A DNA stretch of 64,000 nucleotides from Bradyrhizobium sp. B124 (GCF_038967635.1 NZ_CP152413.1:558001-622000); one strand, 5' to 3'. Counted from the first letter of the stretch, positions 50,746 to 60,139 are shown. Notes: generated from the letters alone by a model not told the origin. Made by a program: numbers and translations.

Positions 50746-52827
50746 CTACGCCGCCCGTACGTCGGAGAGGAAGCGGTTGACCTGGCCGGCGAGGTCCTTG
50801 GACTGCGTCGAGAGCTGCTCGGCGGCGCCCAGTACCTGGGTTGCCGCGGCGCCGGTGTCGTCGGCGGCGCGCTGCACGCCGGAGATGTTGGAATTGACCT
50901 CCTGGGTGCCGCGCGCGGCTTCCTGAACGCTGCGCGAGATCTCCTTGGTCGCCGATCCCTGCTCCTCGATCGCGGCGGCAATCGCAGTGCCGATCTGGTC
51001 GATCTCGGTGATGACGTCGACGACGCTGCGGATCGCCGTCACGGTCTCGTCGCTTGCGGTCTGGATCGCGGTGATCTGCTCGGAAATCTCCGTGGTCGCC
51101 TTCGCGGTCTGGCCGGCCAGCGACTTCACTTCCGAGGCGACGACGGCAAAGCCTCGACCGGCCTCGCCGGCGCGGGCCGCCTCGATGGTGGCGTTGAGCG
51201 CGAGCAGGTTGGTCTGCGCCGCGATGCTCTGGATAAGCGTCACGACGTCGCCGATCTTCTGGGCGCCCTCGGCCAGCGAGCGCGCAGTGTCGCCGGTGCG
51301 CCTTGCATGGTCGACCGCACGGGCGGCGATCTCGGTCGAGGTCGCGACCTGGCGGGCGATCTCCGAGATCGAGGAGGTCAGTTCCTCGGTCGCGCTCGCC
51401 ACCGTCTGCACATTGGTCGAGGTCTGATCCGACGCCGCGGCGACGACCGCGGCCTGACGGTTGGTGGCGGCCGCGGTGGCCGACATCGATTGCGCCGTGT
51501 CCTCCATCACCGAGGACGCTGCGGACAGGCCGCCGACCAGTTCGGTGACCTTGGCTTCGAAAGCACGGGTCAGATCGTCGAGCACGCGGGCGCGGCGCAT
51601 CTTGACGTCATTCTCGGCTTCCTTCTCGCTCGCGAGTCGATCGGCTTCGATCCTGTTGTCCTTGAACACCTGCACGGCTGCGGCCATCGCGCCGATCTCG
51701 TCGTTGCGCGCGGCGCCCGGGATCGCCTCGGCGACGTCGCCCGCGGCGAGGCGCGACATCCGGCCGGTGAGGGCGGCGATCGGGTTGAGGATGCGGCGGC
51801 GGACCACGACGATGAGGCCGGCGCTGACGGCAATGACCGCGAGCAGCCCGATCAGTGCGATCACGAAGCTGAAGCGCGCCGACGAATAGGCGCTGGCAAG
51901 CACTTGCTCGGCATTCTCGTAGAACGCGTCGCGCACGGTGATGATGGCGGCGAGGCCGATCTGCGATTCCGGATAGTAGGTGTCGAGATCCAGCTCATAC
52001 TTGCCGGTTACTGCGCCTTCCTTGGCAAGCTTCAGCGCTTTGCCGAAGCGCTCGACATAGTCGGCCTGCATCTTGCCGAGCGCCGTCATGACGTTCGCGG
52101 GCGTCGCCGGATTGTTGCGCAATTCCTGCAAGGTCGAGAGGATCTGCTCGGTGCGGCCGGTCGAGCGGTAAAGTTCCAGCTTCTCCTGATCGGTCGCGAC
52201 GCGCTTGGCGCCGACCAGCGCCTTGTGCAGGCTGGCATTGAGGCCGCCGGTGTCGCGCAGCATCCAGGCAACGTTGGCGTAGCTGGCCTGGCGATAGGCA
52301 TTGCCGTCGAGGCCGGCGAGGCGGCGCACCTGCTCGTCGAGCAGCGTGGTGACACCGGCGTTGAACACGGAATTGTCGGCGACGATCTTGCCGGCGGCGG
52401 CGCGGCGGGCATCGGCCGGACCGGCGATTGCAGCCGCGATGGCGTCGCGCAGCCCGGCAAACTTCACCTTCAGCGCGTCGATCTCGCGCGCGACGGCCTC
52501 ACCATCGTCGAGCGATCCCGGCAGGGTGGCGCGCACCTGGTTAACCTTGGCCAGCGCGCCGTCGGTCAACTGGCGCTGGCGGTCGAGTTCGGCGATCTGC
52601 TTTGGATCGATCGTGCCGCCTGCGAGCAGCAGGTTGGTGGCATAGCCCCGCTCGGGGTTCATGTAGCGCGGGATATCGCCGACGGCGCGGACGATCTCGA
52701 GCCGGCTCTGCGCGGTCGAAACCTTGTCCATGGTCTGGTACTTGGTCGCCGCGACATAGGCCGCCAGGCCACCGCCGACCGCGGACAAGGAGACGATCGC
52801 GGCCGTCAGGAGAGTACCGATTTTCAT
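50746..52827 (-). CDS. Methyl-accepting chemotaxis protein
   Basis: 693 residues. TM1 about 8-28 ([20 protein letters not shown]), a 280-residue helical periplasmic sensor region, TM2 about 310-335 ([20 protein letters not shown]), HAMP (about 335-390: [20 protein letters not shown]) and the long signalling coiled coil with hairpin tip [20 protein letters not shown] and [19 protein letters not shown]. No C-terminal pentapeptide tether is seen (end ...LSDVRAA). Ligand unknown. No che genes nearby. It would signal to a CheA elsewhere. Confidence 0.94.
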   Translation of the reverse strand: MKIGTLLTAAIVSLSAVGGGLAAYVAATKYQTMDKVSTAQSRLEIVRAVGDIPRYMNPERGYATNLLLAGGTIDPKQIAELDRQRQLTDGALAKVNQVRATLPGSLDDGEAVAREIDALKVKFAGLRDAIAAAIAGPADARRAAAGKIVADNSVFNAGVTTLLDEQVRRLAGLDGNAYRQASYANVAWMLRDTGGLNASLHKALVGAKRVATDQEKLELYRSTGRTEQILSTLQELRNNPATPANVMTALGKMQADYVERFGKALKLAKEGAVTGKYELDLDTYYPESQIGLAAIITVRDAFYENAEQVLASAYSSARFSFVIALIGLLAVIAVSAGLIVVVRRRILNPIAALTGRMSRLAAGDVAEAIPGAARNDEIGAMAAAVQVFKDNRIEADRLASEKEAENDVKMRRARVLDDLTRAFEAKVTELVGGLSAASSVMEDTAQSMSATAAATNRQAAVVAAASDQTSTNVQTVASATEELTSSISEIARQVATSTEIAARAVDHARRTGDTARSLAEGAQKIGDVVTLIQSIAAQTNLLALNATIEAARAGEAGRGFAVVASEVKSLAGQTAKATTEISEQITAIQTASDETVTAIRSVVDVITEIDQIGTAIAAAIEEQGSATKEISRSVQEAARGTQEVNSNISGVQRAADDTGAAATQVLGAAEQLSTQSKDLAGQVNRFLSDVRAA

Positions 52828-52993
52828 GGGATGCGCGCCATTTCTTGACGAAAGAGGGAAGGCCTCAACCGTACCGGGTGCGCATTAAGCTAGGGTTTAT
52901 GATGCGGGAGCCGTGGCGGTCCCGCACATTCGTATGGTCCGAAAGCCGGAGGTGCCGGGTCGCTCGGCTACGCGTGGCGGCGCGGCGTGACGG

Positions 52994-53248
52994 TCAGTGC
53001 TCGTCGTCCTCAGCGCCCTTGGTCGCGGCGCGGTGCTGGGTCGCGCCGCCCGTGCCCGCTTCGCCGCAGGGAAGCTGGTTCCAGGTGCCGTCGGCGGCCT
53101 GTTGGTAGGCCTGGCAGCCGGTCGAATTGGTTGTGGTGGCGGCTTTCTCGTCGGCTTTCTGCCGCTCGGCACTCTTCGCCAGCGCCGGCGTGGCAACGGC
53201 GGCGATGGCCGCGAGCGAGCCTGCGAAGACCAGCTTTGCGATCCGCAT
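52994..53248 (-). CDS. Small exported hypothetical protein
   Basis: 84 residues. AGGAGAAC precedes ATG 53248. Signal peptide MRIAKLVFAGSLAAIAAVAT with cleavage near ALAK. The mature chain is charged and Gln/Thr-rich, with two Cys (STGCQAYQQ and QLPCGEAG) spaced to form a disulfide, and ends acidic (EDDEH). Family not recognised. Upstream of the chemoreceptor on the same strand with a 165-base gap. Confidence 0.78.
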   Translation of the reverse strand: MRIAKLVFAGSLAAIAAVATPALAKSAERQKADEKAATTTNSTGCQAYQQAADGTWNQLPCGEAGTGGATQHRAATKGAEDDEH

Positions 53249-53426
53249 GTCGGGTTCTCCTTCTCGAAGCGAACGCATATCCAGAAAACAAATCTGGCAA
53301 TTTTTGGCCGCAGCGAGGGACCTGCGACGAATTGCTTAATGCCGGGAAAACGCGCCGGAATGCCGTTAACGTCTGCGCGCCAGCCGCAGGACGGCGGTCG
53401 CAGCGCTGTGGTAGGATCGCGCCATC

Positions 53427-54017
53427 ATGACCCACCGCATTCTCGTTCTCTATGGCTCCTATCGTTCGGATCGCATGGGCATCCGCCTGGCGCATTTCGT
53501 CGTCGACAGCCTGCGTGCGCGCGGCGACGATGTCGAGTTGATCGACGCCAAGGAGGTCGGCCTGCCGATGCTCGACCGGATGTACAAGGAACATCCCAAG
53601 GGCCAGGCGCCGGCCGTGCTCGAAACGCTCGCTGCAAAGATCCGCGACGCCGACGGCTTCCTGTTCGTCACCGGCGAATACAATTGGGGCATCCAGCCCG
53701 GGCTGAAGAACCTGACCGATCATTTCCTCGAGGAATGGTTCTGGCGTCCGGCGGCGATCGCAAGCTATTCGGCCGGGCGGTTCGCCGGTGCGCGCGCCGC
53801 AACCGCCTGGCACGGCACGCTGTCGGAGATGGGCATGGTGGTGGTGTCGAGCACGATCAGCGCAGGGCCGATCGCGCAGACCCTGTCCGCCGAAGGCAAG
53901 CCGATCGGCGAGGGCGGCAAGTCGCTCGAACGCGCCTTTCCGCGCTTTGCCGACGACTTCACCTGGTGGATCGAAGCCGCCAAGGCACAGCGGGCGCGCA
54001 AGGCGCCGCCATACTGA
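53427..54017 (+). CDS. NADPH-dependent FMN reductase family protein
   Basis: 196 residues, flavodoxin-like. LVLYGSYRSDRMGIRLAHFV holds the phosphate loop for FMN (GSYRSD variant), DADGFLFVTGEYNWGIQPGL and LKNLTDHFLEEWFWRPAAI the second flavin loop (PEYN-like, with EYN), and AATAWHGTLSEMGMVVVSST later strands. Such enzymes reduce FMN, quinones or chromate using NADPH in the cytosol. The SDR gene starts 33 bases downstream, likely in the same operon. Confidence 0.9.
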   Translation: MTHRILVLYGSYRSDRMGIRLAHFVVDSLRARGDDVELIDAKEVGLPMLDRMYKEHPKGQAPAVLETLAAKIRDADGFLFVTGEYNWGIQPGLKNLTDHFLEEWFWRPAAIASYSAGRFAGARAATAWHGTLSEMGMVVVSSTISAGPIAQTLSAEGKPIGEGGKSLERAFPRFADDFTWWIEAAKAQRARKAPPY

Positions 54018-54050
54018 GTGCAGGTCTGCACGTCCTCGGAGATCGGCATC

Positions 54051-54833
54051 ATGAGCCTTTTCACATCGCCCTTCGATCCCGCGCGCGAGGCAGCCCTGGT
54101 GACCGGCGCCGGCAATGGCATTGGCCGCGCCATCGCGCAGGCCCTGGTCGGCGAGGGCGTGCGCACGGTGTTCGCCGACTCGCATGAGGACAGGGTCATG
54201 GCCGCCATCAAGGCCGCCGCACATCCCGAACTTGCCGTGCCCTGGGTCGGTGATCTCGCACAACGTGCGGCGTGCGACGCCCTGCTGGCACATGCGCAAG
54301 CCGCGGTCGGGCAGGTGACGCATTTCGTCCACAGCGCATCGCCGCCGCGCCGCGAGGCCGATCACGCGATGGCGGTCGATGAAGAGACGTGGCGGCAGAT
54401 GCACGCGGTCAATCTCGATGCCGGCTTTCATCTGTCGCGCGAACTGGCGCGCAAGCTGATCGCGGCGAAGCGGCCTGGCTCGTTTCTGCTGCTCACCTCG
54501 CTGCATGCGGGCACGCCGCGCAACCTGCCGCATTATTCGACGGCGAAGGCCGGCATGGCGATGCTGGTGAAGGAACTGGCCAAGAGCTGGGGCTGCTACG
54601 GCATCCGCGTCAATGCGCTGGTGCCCGGCGCGGTCGCGGCCGGCGGCTTCGTCGCCGATCCCGCGCTGGCCAAGCACATTCCGCTCGGCCGGCTTGGTCA
54701 GGCGGACGATCTCGCGCCGATGGCGCTCGCCGTGCTGTCGCACAAGCTCTCCGGCTACGTCACCGGCGCATCGATCGTCGTCGACGGCGGCCTGTCGCTG
54801 ACCAACTGGTTCGCGCCGCCGGAGCTCGATTGA
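54051..54833 (+). CDS. Short-chain dehydrogenase/reductase
   Basis: 260 residues from ATG 54051 (CGGAGATC upstream). AALVTGAGNGIGRAIAQALV is the TGxxxGIG loop, HSASPPR in the NNAG position, LLLTSLHAGTPRNLPHYSTA has the catalytic Ser and Tyr, with Lys in YSTAKAGMAM. End VTGASIVVDGGLSLTNWF fits the family. Substrate unknown. Operon with the FMN reductase gene is likely. Cytosolic. Confidence 0.92.
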   Translation: MSLFTSPFDPAREAALVTGAGNGIGRAIAQALVGEGVRTVFADSHEDRVMAAIKAAAHPELAVPWVGDLAQRAACDALLAHAQAAVGQVTHFVHSASPPRREADHAMAVDEETWRQMHAVNLDAGFHLSRELARKLIAAKRPGSFLLLTSLHAGTPRNLPHYSTAKAGMAMLVKELAKSWGCYGIRVNALVPGAVAAGGFVADPALAKHIPLGRLGQADDLAPMALAVLSHKLSGYVTGASIVVDGGLSLTNWFAPPELD

Positions 54834-54843
54834 GAATCGAAAT

Positions 54844-55227
54844 TTACTCCTTCGTCCGGATGTAGCCCGCAAGCCGCGTCTTCTGGTCTTGGCACCAGGT
54901 CGTCATGCTGCCGGCGCGGCGCTGGTCGAGGTCGGTGGTCTGGGTTGCGATCGCGACTTCGGTCATCAGGTCGTCGGCCTGTTTCTCGCCCATCTTACCG
55001 CCGGTATGCATGAAGGCGATCGCCTTGCGCACCTGCTCGGTGGTGCCGTCGGGCAGGTGCATGTCCTGCGCGCGCTGCACGAGGTCCTGATAGACGAGAT
55101 CGGTGCCGGGGCACTCGACCTTGGCGGCAAAGGCCTGCAGCACCATGGTGACATAGGCCGCACGCGGATCGGCGTGGGCCGGTGTTGCCGCGACAATCAG
55201 GCCGCCGATCAGCAGAGCGTAACGCAT
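54844..55227 (-). CDS. Exported hypothetical protein
   Basis: 127 residues. MRYALLIGGLIVAATPAHAD is a signal peptide. The mature part is helical: AYVTMVLQAFAAKVECPGTD, TEQVRKAIAFMHTGGKMGEK, with two Cys (VECPGTD and TTWCQDQ) that could pair. Similar to short periplasmic proteins of Bradyrhizobium but of no known family. Convergent with the SDR gene with only 10 bases between stops. Confidence 0.82.
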   Translation of the reverse strand: MRYALLIGGLIVAATPAHADPRAAYVTMVLQAFAAKVECPGTDLVYQDLVQRAQDMHLPDGTTEQVRKAIAFMHTGGKMGEKQADDLMTEVAIATQTTDLDQRRAGSMTTWCQDQKTRLAGYIRTKE

Positions 55228-55409
55228 CGAATTCCTCCCGATGTTTTAGATAATTTGCCGCAAGGCTAGCGTCCGCGGGAACCGACTGCAACCGGAAGGA
55301 CACACTTGCCGAAGGAACCGATCAAACAGCCGTGTTCCAATCTGCGCTGCCACGATTTCAGCACGATTTCGGCAGCAAGTGCCACAACTTGACGCAGGGG
55401 AGAATAATC

Positions 55410-56033
55410 GTGTCGAAGTTGGGGCTTGCTGCGGTGCTGATGGGTTCGCTCGCACTTGGCGGCTGCATGCAGGCGACGCTGTCGCCGGTGACGGATGCCG
55501 CGATGACGCCGCGCGATCGGCAATTGCTGGCGCATCCGCCCTATGCGGATGCCAAGATTCCGGATCAGTTCCAGCGCCACATTGTCGATTACAGGCGGAA
55601 GGAGCAGCCGGGTTCAATCCTGGTCGATACCGACGCGCGCTATCTCTATTACGTGCTGCCCGGCGGCAAGGCGATCCGCTACGGCGTCGCCGTCGGCGAA
55701 GAGGCAATGGCGTTCTCCGGCGTCGCCACCGTTGGCCGTCTCGCCGAATGGCCGGATTGGGTTCCGACCAAGGACATCCAGGAGCGGCTCGGGCCGTATC
55801 CGGCGCGTGTCGCCGGCGGACCGGCCAATCCGCTCGGTGCCCGGGGCATCTACCTCTACCAGGGCAACAAGGACACGCTCTACCGCATCCACGGCACCAA
55901 CCAGCCCGAATATATCGGGCAGGCGATCTCGTCGGGCTGTATCCGCATGAACAACGCCGACGTGATCGATCTCTACCAGCACGTCAAGCCGGGGGCGACC
56001 GTGGTCGTGCTGCCGCCGGGACAGAGCGCGTAA
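55410..56033 (+). CDS. Lipoprotein L,D-transpeptidase (YkuD family)
   Basis: 207 residues, GTG start at 55410 with CAGGGGAGA upstream; longer frames to 55332 have no signal. VSKLGLAAVLMGSLALGGCM ends in the lipobox LGGC, so the mature protein is anchored in a membrane. The YkuD domain (about 80-200): SILVDTDARYLYYVLPGGKA, GIYLYQGNKDTLYRIHGTNQ and the catalytic block QAISSGCIRMNNADVIDL (Cys with upstream His). Makes 3-3 peptidoglycan links or attaches lipoproteins. A family D repeat follows. Second transpeptidase of this family in the window. Confidence 0.92.
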   Translation: MSKLGLAAVLMGSLALGGCMQATLSPVTDAAMTPRDRQLLAHPPYADAKIPDQFQRHIVDYRRKEQPGSILVDTDARYLYYVLPGGKAIRYGVAVGEEAMAFSGVATVGRLAEWPDWVPTKDIQERLGPYPARVAGGPANPLGARGIYLYQGNKDTLYRIHGTNQPEYIGQAISSGCIRMNNADVIDLYQHVKPGATVVVLPPGQSA

Positions 56034-56038
56034 AGGCC

Positions 56039-56119
56039 GTAGGGCGGATTAGCCGAAGGCGTAATCCGCCATCATTCGAGGCAGCGGCGGCGGATTACGC
56101 TTGCGCTAATCCGCCCTAC
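56039..56119. repeat. Palindromic intergenic repeat, family D
   Basis: GTAGGGCGGATTAGCCGAAG(GCGTAATCCGCC) and the inverse arm GGCGGATTACGCTTGCGCTA(ATCCGCCCTAC). Single copy here, but a type common in this group. Between convergent genes. Confidence 0.85.
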
Positions 56120-56135
56120 TTTTTTGTGAGTCCCG

Positions 56136-57197
56136 TCAGCGCAACGGCATCGGCGGCCGGACCACGGGGCCGTTATCATCAGCATCGACAACAGAGGACG
56201 GCTGCGATTGCACTGGCCGCGGCGCGACAGCCTGCGGTGCGGCTGCAACGGGTGCCGGCAGCGGGGCCGCTGATGCAGCCGGTGGCGGTGGGATGTAGGC
56301 CTGGGTCGGCGGGTACGACCGGCGCACCGGCGGTGAAGCAACGGCCGTGCGTGGCGCCGCAGGCGGCGGCGTGATCGCGGCACGCGGGCGCGGCGCGACC
56401 GGCCGCGGTTCGACGGCCCTGGTCTCGGTCGTCCGCGCGACCCGCTGCGTCAACTGATCCTGGCTCGCCTTCAGCTGATCGATGCTGGTCTTGAGCTGCT
56501 CGATCTGCTGTCCCATCGACGCGAGATCGCGCGCCATCGACTGCGACAGCTGCGTTTGGTCAGCTGGTGCCGCCGGGGCAACCGGCGCCGCCGCTGCAGC
56601 GGGTGCTGCGGCCACCGCAGGCTGCGCTGCAGCGACGTCCTGTGGCGCAGCCGCTGGAGCAGCCTCAGCCGGCTGATCGGCGGCAGCCACCTGCGCGGGC
56701 GGGCTCGCCTGGTCGGCAGCGGGAGTGGCCTTGCCCGGCAGCAGCGACGTCAGGGCCTCGACCTGGGGCACGTAGTCGGCCACCACCTGCTTGACGCGAT
56801 GCCCGTAGTGTTGCCACGCCGCGGTGCCCATGGCGCCGGCGATCGCGAACACGAACCAGAAGGCGCGGATCGCCCATTTATTGGTCGGACGCGGCGCGCG
56901 CTCCAGTCTGATGTCGTCCAGCCTGCCGTCATGGCTTGCGGCGCTGTATTCCGGCGCGGCCGGCGGCGCCGCCACCGGTATCGGCGTCACCGGCGGCACC
57001 GAGGTGACCGTGGCGGCGGGCGCGACCTGTGGCGTGGACGAGGGGGCGAGGCTCGGGCCGAACCAAGGCTCGCGTTGCCCTGGCGCTCCCTTGGCGGCGG
57101 GTGCCGGCGCGGCGGCATTGTCCGGGCGGGTTGCAGTGAAGCTAGGTTCGATCGCGAAAATATCGTGCGGATCTGCGTCTTTCAGTGTCGATTGCAT
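56136..57197 (-). CDS. Membrane protein with Ala/Pro-rich and coiled-coil regions
   Basis: 353 residues, family not recognised. The N-terminal 105 residues are Pro/Ala-rich and cytosolic. One membrane helix (about 108-128, WAIRAFWFVFAIAGAMGTAA) follows. The periplasmic part holds an Ala-rich stretch, then a helix with heptads (LSQSMARDLASMGQQIEQLK and TSIDQLKASQDQLTQRVART) able to form a coiled coil, and a Pro/Arg-rich tail. It looks like an envelope scaffold or a linker to peptidoglycan. Close to a transpeptidase and to rlpA. Confidence 0.8.
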   Translation of the reverse strand: MQSTLKDADPHDIFAIEPSFTATRPDNAAAPAPAAKGAPGQREPWFGPSLAPSSTPQVAPAATVTSVPPVTPIPVAAPPAAPEYSAASHDGRLDDIRLERAPRPTNKWAIRAFWFVFAIAGAMGTAAWQHYGHRVKQVVADYVPQVEALTSLLPGKATPAADQASPPAQVAAADQPAEAAPAAAPQDVAAAQPAVAAAPAAAAAPVAPAAPADQTQLSQSMARDLASMGQQIEQLKTSIDQLKASQDQLTQRVARTTETRAVEPRPVAPRPRAAITPPPAAPRTAVASPPVRRSYPPTQAYIPPPPAASAAPLPAPVAAAPQAVAPRPVQSQPSSVVDADDNGPVVRPPMPLR

Positions 57198-57575
57198 GGC
57201 GGTCCCCGTTTCAGTCCAAGGTCAACCGCAAATGGGCGGCCGGCAATTTGAGCTCTGTATCGACCCCTGGCCCTGACCCCACGACTCCAGTCCGGTTTGA
57301 CCAAAGCAAGGCGAGAGGGTGGAGAGGTTGGGGAGTTTCGGGAACCGACGCTGGGAGCCGAGGACGCTAGGAATCCTTGGACGCGCGCGGAGAGCTCCGG
57401 GACGCATTTCCGGGTGAACCTCCCTGGTTGTGTGGCGCATCCACCACACCCGAGGGGAAATCGGTTCACCTGCGGCCAGTCCGACCGCGCTCCGCCACCG
57501 TTCCGCCCCGATTGGATTCGGCCATGCGGGTGTTGGATTTTCGGCTTGGGCTGGGGCGCGAGTTGGGGATGCAAC
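57198..57575. other. Non-coding gap before rlpA
   Basis: 378 bases. No gene fits, though the rlpA reading frame stays open back to 57297 without homology or signal. The stretch contains several purine-rich runs and no strong hairpin. Presumed leader and promoters for rlpA and the divergent 56136-57197 gene. Confidence 0.5.
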
Positions 57576-58157
57576 ATGTCACGCGACGATGCAGTCATTT
57601 CGTACGTCGACGTCAAACGCAGCGCGCGCGGTGTTGCGCCCGCAATTGCATTGGCTCGTGCGCGAAAGCCGCTGCGGCTCTGCGCCATCGTGATCGGCGC
57701 CGCGTCGCTTGCGGCCTGTGCACAGTCCTCCGTCGTCAGCCAGCGCTCGCAGGCGCTCGCGAGCCGGCCAGCATCGCTCGAGCCGACCCGGGCTGCGTCA
57801 TCGGCGACGCGCACACATGTCGCAACCGCGCGCAAGCACACGCCGTACGCGTCACGCAAAGGCGGCGATACCAGGATCGCGTCGCAGGGCGTCGCGAGCT
57901 TCTACAGCGACGAGCAGGAGACCGCGAGCGGCGAGAAGTTCAACGCGCACGAACTGACCGCCGCGCATCCGACATTGCCGTTCGGCACCAAGCTGCGCGT
58001 CACCGACGTCAAGACCGGCCGCTCGGTCACGGTGCGTGTCAACGACCGCGGGCCTTACGTTCCCGGGCGCATCGTCGACGTCTCGTATTCTGCTGCACAG
58101 TCGCTCGGCATGATCGGCAAGGGCGTCGCGAATGTCCGGCTCGACGTGGTGCAGTGA
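57576..58157 (+). CDS. rlpA: RlpA-like septal ring lytic transglycosylase family lipoprotein
   Basis: 193 residues from ATG 57576. An N-terminal tail precedes a membrane signal with lipobox VIGAASLAACAQSS. The double-psi beta-barrel domain (about 105-193): GVASFYSDEQETASGEKFNA, TAAHPTLPFGTKLRVTDV, SVTVRVNDRGPYVPGRIVDV and SYSAAQSLGMIGKGVANVRL match RlpA, whose classical members cut naked glycan strands. The usual C-terminal SPOR domain is missing, so it may localise differently. A rho-independent terminator lies about 170 bases downstream. Confidence 0.88.
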   Translation: MSRDDAVISYVDVKRSARGVAPAIALARARKPLRLCAIVIGAASLAACAQSSVVSQRSQALASRPASLEPTRAASSATRTHVATARKHTPYASRKGGDTRIASQGVASFYSDEQETASGEKFNAHELTAAHPTLPFGTKLRVTDVKTGRSVTVRVNDRGPYVPGRIVDVSYSAAQSLGMIGKGVANVRLDVVQ

Positions 58158-58328
58158 GCGGCGTCGCAAGTCAGGTTCGGGATTTCTTGCCGGACGGATC
58201 GGGAAAAAGTCCCGGTGTTGCGCGCGCTTTAATCCTGTTGTCCGAACGCTGGCAACAAATAGGATTGATGCCGCTACTTCCCGCGCTCTCCTTTTCCAGG
58301 CGCGTGGATTTTCAACCCAATGAACCTT

Positions 58329-58362
58329 CCCCGCCTTGGCGTCCCACCGAGGCGGGGTTTTT
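58329..58362 (+). terminator. Rho-independent terminator downstream of rlpA
   Basis: CCCCGCCT (58329-58336) pairs with AGGCGGGG (58350-58357) over a 13-base loop, followed by TTTTT. About 170 bases past the rlpA stop. A small hairpin CGGGA-AAAAG-TCCCG (about 58199-58213) lies in between, so the long 3' part could have its own role. Confidence 0.9.
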
Positions 58363-58595
58363 CTTTGAGGCATGCGCGCGGAGTGCGTTCACGGGGTGGG
58401 CCTGAGCCATCAGCGGCAAGACCACATGCTGGATATGCCGACCTTGATGGGTAAGTTGCGCCGCCGCGACCGCACGTTGCGCTCTGCCGCATCTGGCGCC
58501 TGTGCTTCCACCAAATTGTCATGCTCCCGGCGAATTGCGGCCCAACGCCGCTGCCAACACACCGCCGAACGGATGACGTCGGCGAGGGACAAGCA

Positions 58596-58775
58596 TTGGC
58601 CTACAAGATGATCGCAGAACGCGAGAACGAAACGGTCAGGATCGAGCGGGAGAGCACCTTCATCATCATCGCCAAGGCCAGGGTCTGGGCGAGCGAGGGA
58701 TGGCAGGTGGTGATCACCGACAAGGATGGAAAATCATACCCGCCCGAGGAATTCGACAAGCTGCTCGCGGCGTAG
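58596..58775 (+). CDS. Small conserved protein
   Basis: 59 residues. TTG at 58596 has GAGGGA seven bases upstream and gives a start LAYKMIAERENETVRIERES as I remember for this family; ATG 58608 is an alternative. FIIIAKARVWASEGWQVVIT and DKDGKSYPPEEFDKLL follow. Common short protein of Bradyrhizobium and relatives with no known function; no signal peptide. Followed by a family F repeat. Confidence 0.75.
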   Translation: MAYKMIAERENETVRIERESTFIIIAKARVWASEGWQVVITDKDGKSYPPEEFDKLLAA

Positions 58776-58791
58776 TGCTCTATTGCCGTTT

Positions 58792-58864
58792 GCGCATGAT
58801 CTCCGCGCAAACGCTACGCGTTTGTCGCGAGGGAAAACCGCTTCGCACTTTTCCGGATCATGCG
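58792..58864. repeat. Palindromic intergenic repeat, family F, copy 2
   Basis: GCGCATGATCTCCGCGCAAA... inner hairpin AAACGCTACGCGTTTGTCGCG, AAAACCGCT, and inverse GGATCATGCGC. Shares these with 8838-8928 but lacks the latter's added middle piece. Confidence 0.82.
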
Positions 58865-59593
58865 CTAGCGCTGCGCTGACACCAGCATCATCATCGGCCG
58901 TTCGAGTTCGTCGGCCAGTTCGGGCACAGCCTTGATCTGCTCCCGCGTCGGGGAGAATTCCTCGACGTGGCGAAGCGTGAAGCCGGCGCCGATCAGCGCA
59001 TTGAGCGTGGTGCCGATGGTGCGGTGATATTTCAGCACGCCTTTCACGTACCAGTCGGTCCGGCGTTCGCCTTCGATGAAGTAGCGGTTGACCGGCCAGG
59101 ACTTGCGGCCGTCCTGGTCCTGTCCCCAGCCGGGATGGGCGGCGGCCATGTAGATCGGATGCTCGATGGTGAAGACCAGATGCCCGTCCGGGACGAGGGT
59201 GCGATACAGCATCCGCGCCAGGCGATCGAAGTCTCTGATGTAGTGGAAGGTGAGGGCGCTGTAGGCGAGGTCGAATGTGGCCTTCGGCAGCTCCAGCGTT
59301 TCGAGGTCGGCGATCTCGTAAGCGATGGCTGGATCCTGCGTCATCGCCGTGGCGCGCGTGATCATGTTCTGCGAGAGGTCGACGCCGAGCACGCCGGAGG
59401 CGCCTTGCTCGCGCATCCAGCGCGATGTCCAGCCGAAGCCGCAGCCGAGATCGACCACGCGCTTGCCTGCGATGTCAGGCAGCATGGCGCGGATCGCGGG
59501 CCATTCGGGCGCGCCGAGCAGCCCGCGGACCTGCCGCGGCAACTGGCTGTAGCCGGCGAAGAAGCCGGGATCGTCATAGATGTTCTGCGCCAT
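58865..59593 (-). CDS. SAM-dependent methyltransferase, class I
   Basis: 242 residues from ATG 59593; the frame upstream (to 59938) is shadow of the next gene. MAQNIYDDPGFFAGYSQLPR, then motif I RVVDLGCGFGWTSRWMREQG (E/DxGxGxG), motif II SGVLGVDLSQNMITRATAM, and FDLAYSALTFHYIRDFDRLA as the post-II block. Methylates an unknown small molecule (resembles UbiE/biotin-synthesis-like relatives). Single gene, tail-to-tail with the small protein gene 58596-58775. Cytosolic. Confidence 0.9.
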   Translation of the reverse strand: MAQNIYDDPGFFAGYSQLPRQVRGLLGAPEWPAIRAMLPDIAGKRVVDLGCGFGWTSRWMREQGASGVLGVDLSQNMITRATAMTQDPAIAYEIADLETLELPKATFDLAYSALTFHYIRDFDRLARMLYRTLVPDGHLVFTIEHPIYMAAAHPGWGQDQDGRKSWPVNRYFIEGERRTDWYVKGVLKYHRTIGTTLNALIGAGFTLRHVEEFSPTREQIKAVPELADELERPMMMLVSAQR

Positions 59594-59783
59594 GGTCACG
59601 GCAACTCGGGAAGGAGCGGGGTCCGCCTCTCTGTATCCGCCGCCGCGGCGCGTGGAAACCGTTGATTCCGTCGCGCCGGCCGGTCTGCTGGAACCAGACG
59701 CGGCGTTCGGCCGTTTTGAAGTCAGTCCGCGGGACGCGCGGTCACGGCTGTCCCTGCGGCGTCGGACAGCAGAGGAGAGCGCC

Positions 59784-59969
59784 ATGATAGCCGAGATGCA
59801 GATCCACACAATCGCGCGGCAGATGCTCGAGAAGCACGGCCTGCAGGCGATTGCCGAGGCGGCGCAGAACGCGATCGCCTGCGAGAGCAAGGGCGAGACC
59901 GAAGAGGCCCGCGAGTGGCGCCATATCGAGGACGCCATGAAGATGATGCGCGGACCGCATCAGAGCTGA
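59784..59969 (+). CDS. Small conserved hypothetical protein
   Basis: 61 residues. AGAGGAGA precedes ATG 59784. All helical: MIAEMQIHTIARQMLEKHGL, QAIAEAAQNAIACESKGETE, EAREWRHIEDAMKMMRGPHQ. No signal peptide. I recall the same phrase in other Bradyrhizobium proteins (TIARQMLEAHGLQAIAEAAQ-like) with no function. Stands alone; divergent from the methyltransferase. Confidence 0.78.
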   Translation: MIAEMQIHTIARQMLEKHGLQAIAEAAQNAIACESKGETEEAREWRHIEDAMKMMRGPHQS

Positions 59970-60029
59970 CCGCGGGGAGCCCGCGATGCCTGACCGAATG
60001 ATCCGGCGCTGGGCGCTGGACCATTCGAC

Positions 60030-60061
60030 TTGCGAATCCCCAAGGTTGCGAATCCCCAAGG
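60030..60061. repeat. Exact tandem duplication of 16 bp
   Basis: TTGCGAATCCCCAAGG occurs twice back to back (60030-60045 and 60046-60061) about 80 bases upstream of the DUF1993 start. Perfect identity suggests recent slippage. Confidence 0.9.
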
Positions 60062-60139
60062 CCGCTTGCCTTCGCCGGAAATTCCGGGAACTCTGTTCCG
60101 GCAAGCATCAGACAAATTTTCTATCTGGGGAAATTCGCC

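Noticed and set aside
50662..52848. 728-residue plus frame over the chemoreceptor
   Set aside because: Antisense shadow of a clear MCP; Gly/Asp/Arg-rich without domain.
57297..57575. 279-base upstream extension of rlpA
   Set aside because: Open frame without homology or signal peptide; the lipoprotein signal is properly placed from ATG 57576.
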